From: Pyrenophora tritici-repentis
Taxonomy: Eukaryota > Ascomycota > Dothideomycetes > Pleosporales > Pleosporaceae
DNA length: 64,000 nucleotides
Direction: 5' to 3'
Assembly: GCF_003171515.1 (NCBI RefSeq)
Contig: NC_089397.1
Coordinates: forward strand, 1,674,001-1,738,000
The notes beneath the pieces are model-generated. The model had not been told where the DNA came from and ran no database searches. It saw only the letters and a program-made list of their open reading frames with translations. This document shows, one piece after another, positions 24,301-33,709 of this stretch (position 1 is its first letter; the number at the start of each line of letters is the position of its first letter). The translations under genes and the position numbers were made by a program.

Positions 24301-24402
24301 GGCAATTTGGTCAAGAGCACGCAAGGGCAAGGGAACGCGATAGGGTCCATCGACGGTGGAACTGGCGGCTGCCGTTGCCAGTGGCAGAACTGGCTCAGTT
24401 GA
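21388..24402 (+). CDS. Large single-pass membrane protein with Cys-rich membrane entry, uncharacterised
   Basis: A single exon of 1004 codons starting at the first ATG (the open frame begins earlier at a TTG). I do not know its function. Residues 1 to about 590 are disordered, rich in Ser/Thr/Pro/Arg, and presumably cytosolic. A basic run (EKKRKRG) and a CFWGCCCC cluster lead into one transmembrane helix (LIFLVLLAAIIPVVVVL) at about 600-622. The remaining 380 residues look extracytoplasmic: several Asn-X-Ser/Thr sites, paired cysteines (SGCVAPTTLWSCALP; GCRCQW near the end) and an ordered C-terminal block (YGFYNYFDRSIFLKQINGT, FLVQIWTR, FPYPVTVTIDRHGG). The cysteine cluster next to the helix is a plausible palmitoylation site (inference). 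Similar fungal proteins carry automatic names such as glycoprotease family, which the sequence here does not support. It could be a cell-surface sensor or wall-linked protein. Confidence 0.85.
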   Translation: MSTITNPYRQQPPLRPLLRSSNNTPHMTDSDRYIHDSYPGQEEQISIHFSDHVAGNVDQEQQWRNEPPASAYRTATLRSSRSFTKHVSRQRSRRRELRGRPTKPGITVDTSFTRHRGTEPHQVFPRDVERGAGSVRKSAWLGLGRSSTRNKGLGITKGTPQPEHVHRKKHSLDRNETDTAISMTPGGKSWQEISPWDRRIPIGISVPTDSISDFSSLQANRRRAGSDSTLVTPSIIITPAAVKSAWSPDTPFTESDYTPSIYSRYQSTFMDANVPPVPALPSGVSQNPGAKDVQGAAGHSRNDTLDSAGTAFEEDDDKRRDRIMSTSTLFEEDETPLRERTIENSLAIDTSMVPTPRRSQGWWNVITTPFVTTPKSSTWTEASGGRTPDVPTVPTRYGTQKGENGTSLPSPLHTVVPSASMEVTSEKPVGEQPTSHRAVASPESTMSASPVVGTAAIGTVLMPRQVEEPRQININIELQDRRPMADPHAVRANYPPPVQHFHTSSPAPQTQGAVSSPPNAKTSQQNLPVFAPPPRSAQKASHWSYDNGSRASSSGSPDLKGQKKHRKVCDMTSIWSFGKKKNQKNDTSNEKKRKRGVCFWGCCCCLIFLVLLAAIIPVVVVLTRRGDDNKSTATQPTADGGSQWLNQTNYPPIPTGILTIAQPEAVDEESGCVAPTTLWSCALPKEVQQSVAPNKPDQPNFKIEITFANGTAAQLPKAQRTKRGLNPVSAGAFIRSLLHARAAPLPSPAPPSTADMSFLGQTTDGNSAPFEGEETGLFISMQDPTTSTSQHTKRANSDDPTNITAVIPPPMLASDGTAAPANLMPFPSAQPLRLYNRGKDDEHYGFYNYFDRSIFLKQINGTNRGGNPADIDGGSTKDAANLRCTYSQTRFLVQIWTRSKDSKPLLQKSASNASAVSARPGTFPYPVTVTIDRHGGDPSKKNLYCYEMEDDGSIKNEESKKYFQFEDRGFGGNLVKSTQGQGNAIGSIDGGTGGCRCQWQNWLS

Positions 24403-26327
24403 TGCCCCACTTGCCCGTTCTTTGTGAGAGTTTTGTTTCTTATATCGCATGAGGATTTCGGTAGATGTCTACACAGCGTCGGCATTGTCTGGCCAGACGC
24501 TTTCGCATTATTTCCATGTCTCTCGCTATTCCCATAATAGCCCTCGCCTGCACGCCACATGCTCAGGCAGATTCTTACATAATACCCCACGACTGCATGT
24601 CATTCTAGTATAAAACCAGAACCCCCGTAGTTAATACCAATGAGCATCTACTATTAATGAACACTTCACTGTACGCGCCACTATGATTCATGTGTGATTT
24701 GAGCATAGCAATGGCCGACTTGCGGCTCGGTCTGCCCGCTTAGGTGCGGAAGGGACTGGCTAGACCATGGATGCTAGATGCACTACGAGACCGAGTACCG
24801 TCGGATGGTACCGTAGGATATCTCCATGGAATGCCGGGTTCAGGGTTTTCGCAAGCTCCAATGCGGGATTAGACTTGGCACAGTGTTCACAGACCATGTA
24901 AATTCGTTCGATTCGTATTCTCCACGGCGGGGCAACGAGGCTCTAATGCGCTGACTGAATCGCCATGTCATCATCCTATGATAGCTATACACCGGTGGAT
25001 TAGGATCGTTCATTTTGGTAGATGCAGGGTCCGTAATCGCAGAGGGATCAAGAACATAAGCAAGCTAGTCAGGGGCATCGTGGCAAGGGCGAATTCTCGG
25101 CCCTCATCTGGTCGGAAATAGCAGGCGCGATGTCACTCAACACAGGTGTATGCTGTGAGAAGTGTAGAGGCATGTGACGAATCTGGCGTGGGCGGTCAGA
25201 CGGGATGCCGAGGAGCGTAGATCAATGGCGCTAGAGGTCCCTGCGCGCCCGCCCCGAAGGACCCCGCCACAACCATTCAACTCTGCAACGTGCTTCGTAC
25301 CAGTCGGTGATTGGTCATGTCGCATCTCCATCTTTTGCAGATTTCGTCGTCTTAGATTCCCAGCACGACGGCAACACGGCAGGTGCGCGTCAGTGGCGTG
25401 GCTGTGAGTGTTTTTTCCGCTGCCATGCCTTGGAGAATTTGCTTGGTGGTGCTTATATCAGCCATTGCAAAGGCTTGTCAGAGACGTCATCGAGTCTGCC
25501 AGCAAAAACCATTTTCCACAGCTACAGATGGATACAAAAATCTGGGGACCAAAAGAGTAGGATTTGTAAATATGGGGCGCTGGCCAAGGATGTGTGTAGA
25601 GGCGTGCACTTTTCCTCTGCTTCTCGACCCAATTAGACACGGTTGAACTGGCTTAACCGGCTGGGATCTCCTGTCGCGTGAGGTCCTGCCGAATTGGGTG
25701 GGGCTACGAACTTTAGTATCTTCCTTCGAGGAGTCTCCGCCGGAAGCGACTGTCTCTACGCTAGAATTTTCTTTCTATGCGTGGACCTTTGCATGTACCG
25801 TACCGTGTATATAAGGTACCGCTGTGGTAGCCCTGCAGAGGGCAGCTTCGTTCATCCGAAATTGCGCCTCCATTGCGCTCCTGTCCTTATCCCTCTTGCA
25901 ATCAAACGTGGCGTGTCTTTGCCTGACCCTCTCTTCTTACGTCTCGCACTGTCGTGGCCAAAGTAATCATTGGACATCACTCCAGGGATTTCACATCGCA
26001 GGCCTGCCCGTACGGTCTTATTGGAAATAGGGCTGCCTCGGAAGGTCCGGCGCCCATTAGGTTCTGGCATTGCGTCCCCTCCGAGATCCCACCGGCCACT
26101 AAGAAGCCATTGCGTTGAACGTGCTACGTCTCGGCACTACATGTGGGACTAGTCGTGCACCACAAACACCAATTATCAATACTCACCGGATCGTCTGCCG
26201 CCTAGGACTACGAGCAAAGCACATATAAGCTGCAACTACAGCCCGCCGTATCGGGCACTTACTCAATCGCTCCATCTTATCAACAAGATAGCGAGTCAAG
26301 TGCGGCATTTGTTGCCTTCTTCTTACC
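24403..26327. other. Intergenic region upstream of the PHS-type transporter
   Basis: A 1.9-kb gap between two plus-strand genes. I see no supported gene. Two TATA-like sites occur, TATATAAG at 25808-25815 and TATAAG at 26224-26229, the latter about 100 bp before the transporter ATG. I did not notice a CACGTG phosphate-response (NUC-1/Pho4) element. Confidence 0.5.
26224..26229 (+). promoter_or_regulatory. Candidate TATA box of the PHS transporter gene
   Basis: TATAAG lies about 100 bp upstream of the ATG at 26328, followed by pyrimidine-rich sequence. The position is reasonable for a fungal core promoter; there is no transcript evidence. Confidence 0.35.
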
Positions 26328-28478
26328 ATGGCCAATTCTCAACATCATACGCCGCCATCGCTCCGCGACTATGGTCCAGCTGCCCCTCATGGGCCCAACA
26401 TGACCGGCGAACATCAAGCGACCCAAGAGATGGATGTCCGAACCGACATGCGAGAAGATGAGGCCAATGTCTTTCACGCTCTGTTACATCCTGACGATCT
26501 CTACAATGCCAACGGAACTTACTGGGCTGATCTGCCTCTTGGCCAACGAGTCAAGTTCATTGGACAAGTCGACTCTCAAGAGGCCAAATCAGAGGCCAGC
26601 CACTTCTGGAAGATGTTCAAGAATGACCCGCTCGCTCCCATCGGTCACTACTTTCGTACTTGCGTAATCCCGGGTGCTGGTCTTGGTCTGGAAGGGTAAG
26701 TCACGATGCAATTACCTCTTATCATACTATTTCTAATCATAATCTAGTTACGTTCTCTTCTCCATTGGTAACGTCAGGCCACTTCTTCAGGATGCCTTCC
26801 CTCGGTGCTGGGGTAAGAATCCCGTGGATTGCGATGATACGTGGCTGAAAGCTATCGACTACCTCGAGATCTGCGGTATCATAGTTGGTAAGTCTGCATG
26901 AGCCCGTATTTTCAAAAATGCATCTTCTGACGAGGAAAAGGTCAAATTCTTGTTGGTGTTATTGGTGACTGGCTTGGTCGCCGCTTTGGTCTCATTCAGG
27001 ATGCCACCATCATGTTCATTGGTCTGATCATGCTCACTGCTGCTTGGGGTATCACCCAAAACGGCTGGGTCATCTGCTATGTCTGGGCTCTTTTCTTCTA
27101 CGGTATCGGTGTAGGAGGCGAATACCCCATGACTGCAACAGCTGGTATGGAGAATGCCGTCGGCTCTGGAAAGGTTTCCACCAAGGACGACCGTCTGCAC
27201 CGTGGCCGCAAAGTCACCAGTGCTTTCCTGATGCAAGGCTGGGGACAGTTCTTCAACCAGGTCATCCTCATCATCTTGCTCCTGATCTTCCACGGCGGCT
27301 CAGCCCCGCCATACTCGAAGACTGTGGCACAGTGGACCTACCGTGTTTCTTTCGCTATCCCCGCTGTCGGAACCCTTTGGCTGGTTTACTTCCGTTACTT
27401 CAAGATGAAGTCTGCTTCCAAGCAGCTCATGCTTTCTAAGAAGAAGACCAACGTCACCGGTTACGATGTGCAGTCACTGAAGCTCACATTCACCTACTTC
27501 GGACCTCGTCTGATCGCGACGGCCGGTGCTTGGTTTGCCAACGATGTCTTCTTCTACGGTAACAAGCTCTTCCAGAACGAGTTCATTGCCATCATTACAC
27601 CTGGCAACAAATCCGTCATGGTTGGCTGGTTGTACAACCTCATCAACGTCGGAGTTTCGCTATGCGGTTACTACCTTGCGTCCCTTCTCATCGACAACAA
27701 GCTTTACGGCCGCAAGTGGATGATGATAGTCGGTTTCTTGGCCGACTTTGTTCTCTTCATTGTGCCTGCTTTCAATCTCGAATTCTTCACATCGCTTGAA
27801 AACATCCACGCTTTCCAGGCCATGTACTTTCTTTCCTCGTTCTTCAACCAATTCGGTCCCAACAGTGTCACTTTCCTTGTGGCCGCCGAGGTCTTCCCCA
27901 CGCCTGTTCGCGCTACTGCCCATGGCTTCAGCGCGGCTTGCGGTAAGGCTGGTGCATTGCTCGCTGCCGTCCTCTACAACTACATTGACACACAGACCAA
28001 GTTCTACTTTGTCCCCTGGTTCGGTCTTGCTGGCGCCCTGCTTACCCTCATCTTCCTCCCCGACACCACGGGTCTTGATCTCAAGGAACAAGAGCGTCGC
28101 TGGGCATACATCCGCGCCGGAAAGGAGCACGAATACCACGGCATTGCCATCCACTGGAAGCACCTGTCCTGGTGGGAGCGATTCCGTGGCCAGCACAATG
28201 GCTACGACGCCAAGCTCGACTACGAGCAAAAGATTACCGAGATGCGGGCCGAATGGGTCGAACGCCAACAGCACAAGTTCTCGGAGAAGAATGGTTGGGA
28301 AGGCGCAGAGGCGGACGAGGACGACCACATTGATGTGCACAACTACTTCAAGCGCACTACTGCTGGATCACCAAAGGATCATGAGGCCTTGATGCAGCCA
28401 AATGACAAGTCTGAGAGTAGTTCTTCATCAGATGACATTGTCCGAGAAAAAGACGTTCGAGAGAAGGATCAGCTCTAG
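26328..28478 (+). CDS. MFS transporter of the phosphate:H+ symporter (PHS) family, Pho84/Git1-like
   Basis: A plasma-membrane proton symporter for phosphate or a phosphate-containing solute such as glycerophosphodiesters. Exons are 26328-26695, 26748-26887 and 26941-28478 (introns of 52 and 53 bp), giving 681 residues. Twelve hydrophobic segments are arranged as six plus six around a central cytosolic loop. The MFS signature GDWLGRRFG follows the second helix, and GIGVGGEYPMTATAGMEN matches the GG(D/E)YP motif of the PHS family. The second half has DVFFYGNKLFQNEF, NSVTFLVAAEVFPTPVRAT and PDTTGLDLKEQERRW, also PHS-like. The roughly 90-residue N-terminal extension and a long acidic Ser-rich C-tail are larger than in Pho84 and may be regulatory. 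The substrate cannot be decided between phosphate and glycerophosphoinositol from sequence alone. Confidence 0.9.
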
Positions 28479-31260
28479 ATTTTGAGCTACCCATGGGGTG
28501 GTGGTGCATAGGAACATGGACTGCCCCCTTCCTTCTTCTTGTTCTTAGCGTTTTCTCCTTCTTTTCTCATGCATTATACCGGCGTTGTTCTCACCTCACT
28601 ATGCGCACACGCTCGAGGCTGTAGTATGTACATATCCATAATCGAAATGACATGACATGACCGTGACATGACCATGATGATATGAGCAGAGTGCGGTGCC
28701 AGTGCAGTTGCAAGTGTGGTGTGTTGTTGAATCTCCCTGGTCTACGGGCCGGTAGGGGTAATACAAAAGTAAATATGTACGTGCGTGACAGCCTTGATTT
28801 ATGCTTTATTTGATGGCCTCATGTTTTCAGCTTCTAGGAGCTTCTATGAGTACAACAAGGTGTCTTTATATAGAAAAGGGCGGCTAGCCAGACACCAATC
28901 CATGAATTCTAGAGTACATGTGCGTTTTTAGTATAACTACTTGAAGTGTCTAATCTCCGAATAGCGCTCCCGGCCACTTTCTCAACTAGCTTAAGATGGC
29001 TATACTAGAGTGATAATTGTCTGACTATCGTCATAACATATCATATGATAAGGGTGGGTTAAAGTAAATGAGGAAGCATCATCATGGAAAAGAAAGGGAT
29101 CATGACAATGTCGAAAGATTGCATCCATGATTTTTGCTTTCGTGCAGTGTTTCCTCGGACAGCATCCTGGCCCTTGTGCAACCAAAAAATATCCGACATG
29201 ATGCACAAAAAATTTCATGTGCCGGCACTGCATGCCGTGACAGATGTTGTTGCACCTGCCATAGTTAAACTCAACCAGCACAGTGCCAGGGGTATATTTT
29301 GCTCTTCCACACTCAGTAACAATCTGTGCCGATTTTGCGCAACACCGTTAAACTTTGGGGCCCGGTTGTTCTACCGCGGCACACTTACCCGCGCCTGTAG
29401 CAAAAGCACTAACCTGGGGGCGCGCGCGCGCGGCGGTACCGACGCCCAATCGGTTCGGGTGCAGAAGATTGTATCACGTTTCGCCAGTATCATGGTGACT
29501 GAACCTTGCGTACGGGAAAACAAGACGGCGCACAAAGCCATTGCATGTCCGCTAAACCTAACCACCGTGTTTCAGCGGTGGAAAGCGAGGGCTGAGGCGT
29601 AAACGACCAGCCATGCCCGTAGCTGGGGGCAACTATCAACCACCCGCTTTTTCTCCACGATGGCACAGTTTGGCCGAGACAGTCGCCGGGGCGAGCGGGC
29701 ACGTTGAGATGTCGGTCTGCAATCTGCATGTTCGGTTGACGAGAGTGAGAGCGTGTGCAGGGCAAAGGAGCTATTCAGGGAAAACGCAATGCGCAGTAGA
29801 AGCTTTTTCCGTCGTGCATGGTTAGGCAGGCTAGCATCTCAGCGTTGCTCTAGTGCTTTTTTTTTACAACTGCAATCAGGCGTGCCATCTGCCACGGACT
29901 CATGGAGGAAAGCATCATGTTCGGGCTTGATGGCTCCGGGTGCTGTACGTCATGATCTCCCCTATCGCGGCCAGAAATCTCGTGACGGGCGTACCGAGAT
30001 TAAGAACATGCGGACAGGCTGGTGCTTGGATGGGCCGACATGGTGTGACTGGGGTAATGGCATTGCCGTGCCTTTAGGCCCTGTGTTCCCATGTAGGTAC
30101 AGATTAGATTTGGTGTTTCAATATATTGCGCGCTTGGTGAGAAGGCTTGCATGTGTGAGCAAGGTTTTCTAGGCGTCGGCAAAAGGAGAGAATGGTGATG
30201 TGTGTTGGAAGCTGCAAGGGACAGGAGAGATTGGGGTTAGCGAGGGACCAAAAAAAGTAGCAGCGCTCGAGGCCTCTGGGGTGAACACGCGTCCGCAGCA
30301 GTTAATGGGTTTAATGCGCAGAAGAAAAATTGGTTGCTGTCGAGATCGCCGGCGAGACTGTGCTAATCATAGTAAAGAGAGGCGAGAAAGGCGAAACAAG
30401 AGCAGAGACAGCGGTGCGCAAACAAAGCTGTCGAGCCAATGGACCGAGGCAGGGCGGACCCGCGACCTGGGCCGGGCAACGATCAACAAAATGGCATCCA
30501 AAGCTTCAGACGATCGAATCGCGACGACACTGCCCCTGGTACCCCTGACACTATGGCTGCTAGTTGCAACGCCGCTGGGCGGGAGGCGTTTGCTGGGCGG
30601 AGCGATAAGGTGCGCACAGGCGAGGGCGGTGGAGTAGCAGTGGAGAGGGCAGCGTGGCACGACGCGCAACCACATGAGTTATTGTTTAGGTAGCTATACG
30701 TGGTTGAAGAGTGGTTGTGAAGAGGCTAGAGGGGCTGACATGGCTGGTGAAGGAGAAAGTTTGGTACACGTCGTTGGGGGGAGCGTCGGCCCAATGACAT
30801 TCCTATGCATAGCAATCAAAACGAAGCATTCGGCGCAATGCAGCCACTCAAGCAATTCGCGCGATTCACGCCACCGGGGACTAGGCTGGCCCAACGGTTC
30901 GAGTGGGTAACTTGGCTAGCAGGCGGCTGAAATTCTTGGAACGATGCTTGTCCATCTGCCAATAGCGGACTGGCCTCATGTCAGTGCGCTGTCCAGCATC
31001 GCTGTGTTTGCAGTTGCGCCTTCTTGACTGACCGCACGGGCCATTTCCAATCGTGGGTCCCAAGGTGACACAGGCAGCCGCAGCCTCGTCCCCAGTAAAT
31101 AAATATCGAGCCCGCCTTTGCATTCCTCTTCTCTCCCCATCCACTCCCGTACAACAGATTCTACACTCAACCCAATCTCGAGTCGATCAGCCAGTCGTTA
31201 TCCACACGCAGTAAACATCTAATACTCTACCCAACCCAAACAACCAACTTAATCATCAAC
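28479..31260. other. Long intergenic region (2.8 kb)
   Basis: This is the largest gene-free gap in the window. It contains scattered frames (the longest about 172 codons at 29084-29602) without recognisable domains, splice-consistent extensions or plausible protein composition. Local features are a doubled GTGACATGACC-like stretch near 28650-28675, an alternating GC run near 29421-29432, and at its right end the promoter of the small secreted protein gene. A non-coding RNA or poorly conserved gene cannot be excluded. Confidence 0.45.
31096..31105 (+). promoter_or_regulatory. Candidate TATA-like element of the GPI-like protein gene
   Basis: TAAATAAATA lies about 155 bp upstream of the ATG at 31261 and is followed by pyrimidine-rich and CAAC-rich leader sequence ending ATCAACATG. 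This arrangement is common for highly expressed genes of filamentous ascomycetes; the assignment is inferred. Confidence 0.35.
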
Positions 31261-31820
31261 ATGCGTTTCTCCATCGCCTCCGTTGCCCTTCTGGCTGGTG
31301 CCGTCGCCGCCGTTCCCCAGTACGGTCAACCTGATGCTAAGCCCGTCCCCATCTCCCAGATCGGCGACGGTCAGATTCAGGCTCCTCCTGCCTCGACTGC
31401 TGCCCCTGGCATGCCTACTGGTACCGCCCCGGGTGTCCCTGCTGCCACCACAGCTACTTCAGCAGGTAAGCTTACGCCATTTACACCACTCTCTGTTTGC
31501 ATGGTACTAATGATATCACAGTCACCCTCACTGCTACCCTCACCAGCACCAACACCATGGTCGTTCCCACCAACACTCCCGTTGCTCCCATCCCCTCCAT
31601 GGTCACCCCCATCGTTGGCGGCAACTCCACCATGCCTGCTGCTGGTACCGGCGCTTCTTCCTCGCCTTCCTCGACTGGATCTGGTGCTTCCGCCACCTCT
31701 GGTGCCGCCGGTAGCGCTACCCGCAGCGGCTCTGCTCCTGAGTCGACTGGTGCTGCCGCTGGCAACATGGTCTCCTTCGGTGGCCTTGTCTTCGCCATCG
31801 GTGCTGCCGTCTTCGCTTAG
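31261..31820 (+). CDS. Small secreted, probably GPI-anchored Ser/Thr/Ala-rich protein
   Basis: Exons are 31261-31465 and 31522-31820 (56-bp intron), giving 167 residues. A clear signal peptide (MRFSIASVALLAGAVAA) is followed by a low-complexity chain rich in Ala, Pro, Thr, Ser and Gly with no cysteines. There are many O-glycosylation candidates and an Asn-Ser-Thr site (GGNSTMP). The C-terminus GAAAGNMVSFGGLVFAIGAAVFA has the small-residue site plus hydrophobic tail expected of a GPI-attachment signal. This architecture suggests a cell-wall or plasma-membrane mannoprotein. No catalytic domain is present. The TATA-like site and CT-rich leader suggest strong expression. Family unknown to me. Confidence 0.85.
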
Positions 31821-33709
31821 GCGCCTGCGACCATCTTCTCGACCACACTTTTTTTCATTCTTCACGATATACCAATAACCCGGTCACGATTGGGTTTCGT
31901 CTTTGTTTAAAAGCACACTGGAGTAACATTCGAAGCATTGCACGGCGGGTTCTAATTGGGATTGGCGTCGTGTCGAGGCTATGACTGCATGGATCCACTA
32001 ATGCGACAAACGTTCCACCGGACTCTCATGTTCGTCATGTATAGATAGTAATTCAATACAAGACTGGCGCCGAAAGGCACCTTGAAAATCTCTTCTCTGA
32101 CTGCATTGGTGACTATGAAGTACGTGTACATGGATCAAAATCTCACCGTCGGTCCACCGGTAATTACCCCATCCTCGTATTCATCGCACCTTATCTATCA
32201 GCACTAGGCATGTGCCGCTGTGAACGATGGGTGCCGACAGGTCGGTCTCTCCGCTGGCGAGGATCGAGCGCCCTCGTATCTGGCAGAATACCCCATGTTA
32301 TGTGTAACAGGCTCTCCAGTGCGAACTTGCTTCTCAAACACATACCCCTGCCATCAATAACCGCTTTTCTGCACAAGCATTACCCAACCCTATTTCTTCC
32401 ACCCACACCCACACCTTCACAAGCCTACCTAACCGCCCGCCCGACCAAGGCCATGCCATGCCTAAACAAACGACACTACAACTTCGTTTCAGAATCAGAC
32501 ACAAGAGACAGCAGGCGGCGCCTCCGTAACCCATATATCCCGCATTAGTCCTGTCTCTTTCTAGCCCTGGCGTTTTTCTAGGCTTGCATGTACCGGCAAA
32601 ACTGCAATACATAGTGCAATCAATCCATCTAGACTGAACAGAGTTTAAGCCGGGGTATTTGTGTTCCTGGCTACTGATTCTGCGCAAGCTTTTTCGGACT
32701 TCCTGCCGGGCCCTGTTGCTAGTATGTACTAGTAGAAGTAAGTGGTTTTTCCGGGTACCTGGTGCTTTCATTTAGTTTTTTTTTCTTGGTTTCTGTTTTT
32801 TACGAGTACGTGCTCAGCTGTCTTGTTTTGCGTGCGTGCGAGCGAGCTGTGAAGCTTATCGTCGACGCCGTGTTGTTTTACGCGCGGGGGCTGTAAAAGC
32901 TTGGTAACGTTAGTCGCGACATTGCCTTTTCTTCCAACTACCCCACATGCCGAACCGCGCAATCGTGCAACCTGGGACGACAAAACGCAGGTTCTCAACG
33001 CTGCAATTATGACGATGTGCTGCGCATATGCACGCGTGGTGTTATGTCGTTCAACAACAGTGTTTGGGTCAGGGTCGATTTGCTCCGTCATCAGCCACGC
33101 GTCAGAATCAACCGGCTTGGTGCAATTTCAACAATGTACGCACGCACGTCTTGGTCGTGGGTTGCGGGTTGCGCCAGGAGGAACAGGTGATTGCCAGAGG
33201 CGTATGTTGTGAGCACGATTACGTCGCCGGCTGGTATTCGGTCATTTCTGTCTGTGAGCGGGGAAGCGTGTGTATGTGTATCATCCGCACACATGAGTCT
33301 TTGGAGTGGCCAAAAGAGGGTCGGAAAACATTGTTTGGAGACTTCAAGGAATCAACTATACAGCTATACCATGGCAAGTAATCACCTGGCTACCGTCACG
33401 GTATATGATGAGCTTGCTCATTAGTCAGTGCACAATTCAATGTAGCGACGACAAGCTCATCAGGGTGCATTAGTTCCGCATGCCAAGCACACCTGGGTGA
33501 CGTGAAATACTTGACATCCTAGTTTGTAGAAGCTACTGTATGCGCCAGATAGGTCTATTAGGAGTATAATAGCGGGGTATAGAGGCTACTGTAGACGCCA
33601 AATACGTCTATTAGGAATGGCATAACGCGGTTTACCTACACTGTCACTGTCAAATAGGTGTAAGTGTAAAACTAGCAGTGGGCACAGCAGTGAACTGGGT
33701 ATCATTCTT
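31821..33709. other. Intergenic region between the GPI-like gene and NOC4
   Basis: The 3' flanks of two convergent genes meet here. No supported coding region; frames such as 32334-32771 lack domains. Close to the NOC4 stop it holds a degenerate inverted-repeat element at 33490-33660, listed separately. Confidence 0.5.
33490..33660 (+). mobile_element. Degenerate copy of a small TIR element (MITE-like), with internal 53-bp duplication
   Basis: The left end reads CACCTGGGTG, ten bases, then CTTGACAT, as in the element at 36850-36949. An internal block (GCTACTGTA...CGCCA...GTCTATTAGGA) occurs twice, at 33532 and 33585, a 53-bp period; the other element has one copy. The right end (TGTCAAATAGGTG) keeps only part of the inverted repeat. 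It lies about 50 bp beyond the NOC4 stop codon and in the same orientation as the second copy. Confidence 0.6.

Noticed and set aside
27660..28340. 226-codon minus-strand frame
   Set aside because: It lies entirely antisense to the PHS transporter and is explained by that gene's codon pattern.
29084..29602. 172-codon plus-strand frame in the 2.8-kb gap
   Set aside because: Composition looks like translated non-coding DNA, with no domain, no conserved motif and no splice-consistent extension.
31377..31865. 162-codon minus-strand Gly/Ser/Arg-rich frame
   Set aside because: Mirror of the low-complexity codons of the GPI-like protein on the other strand.
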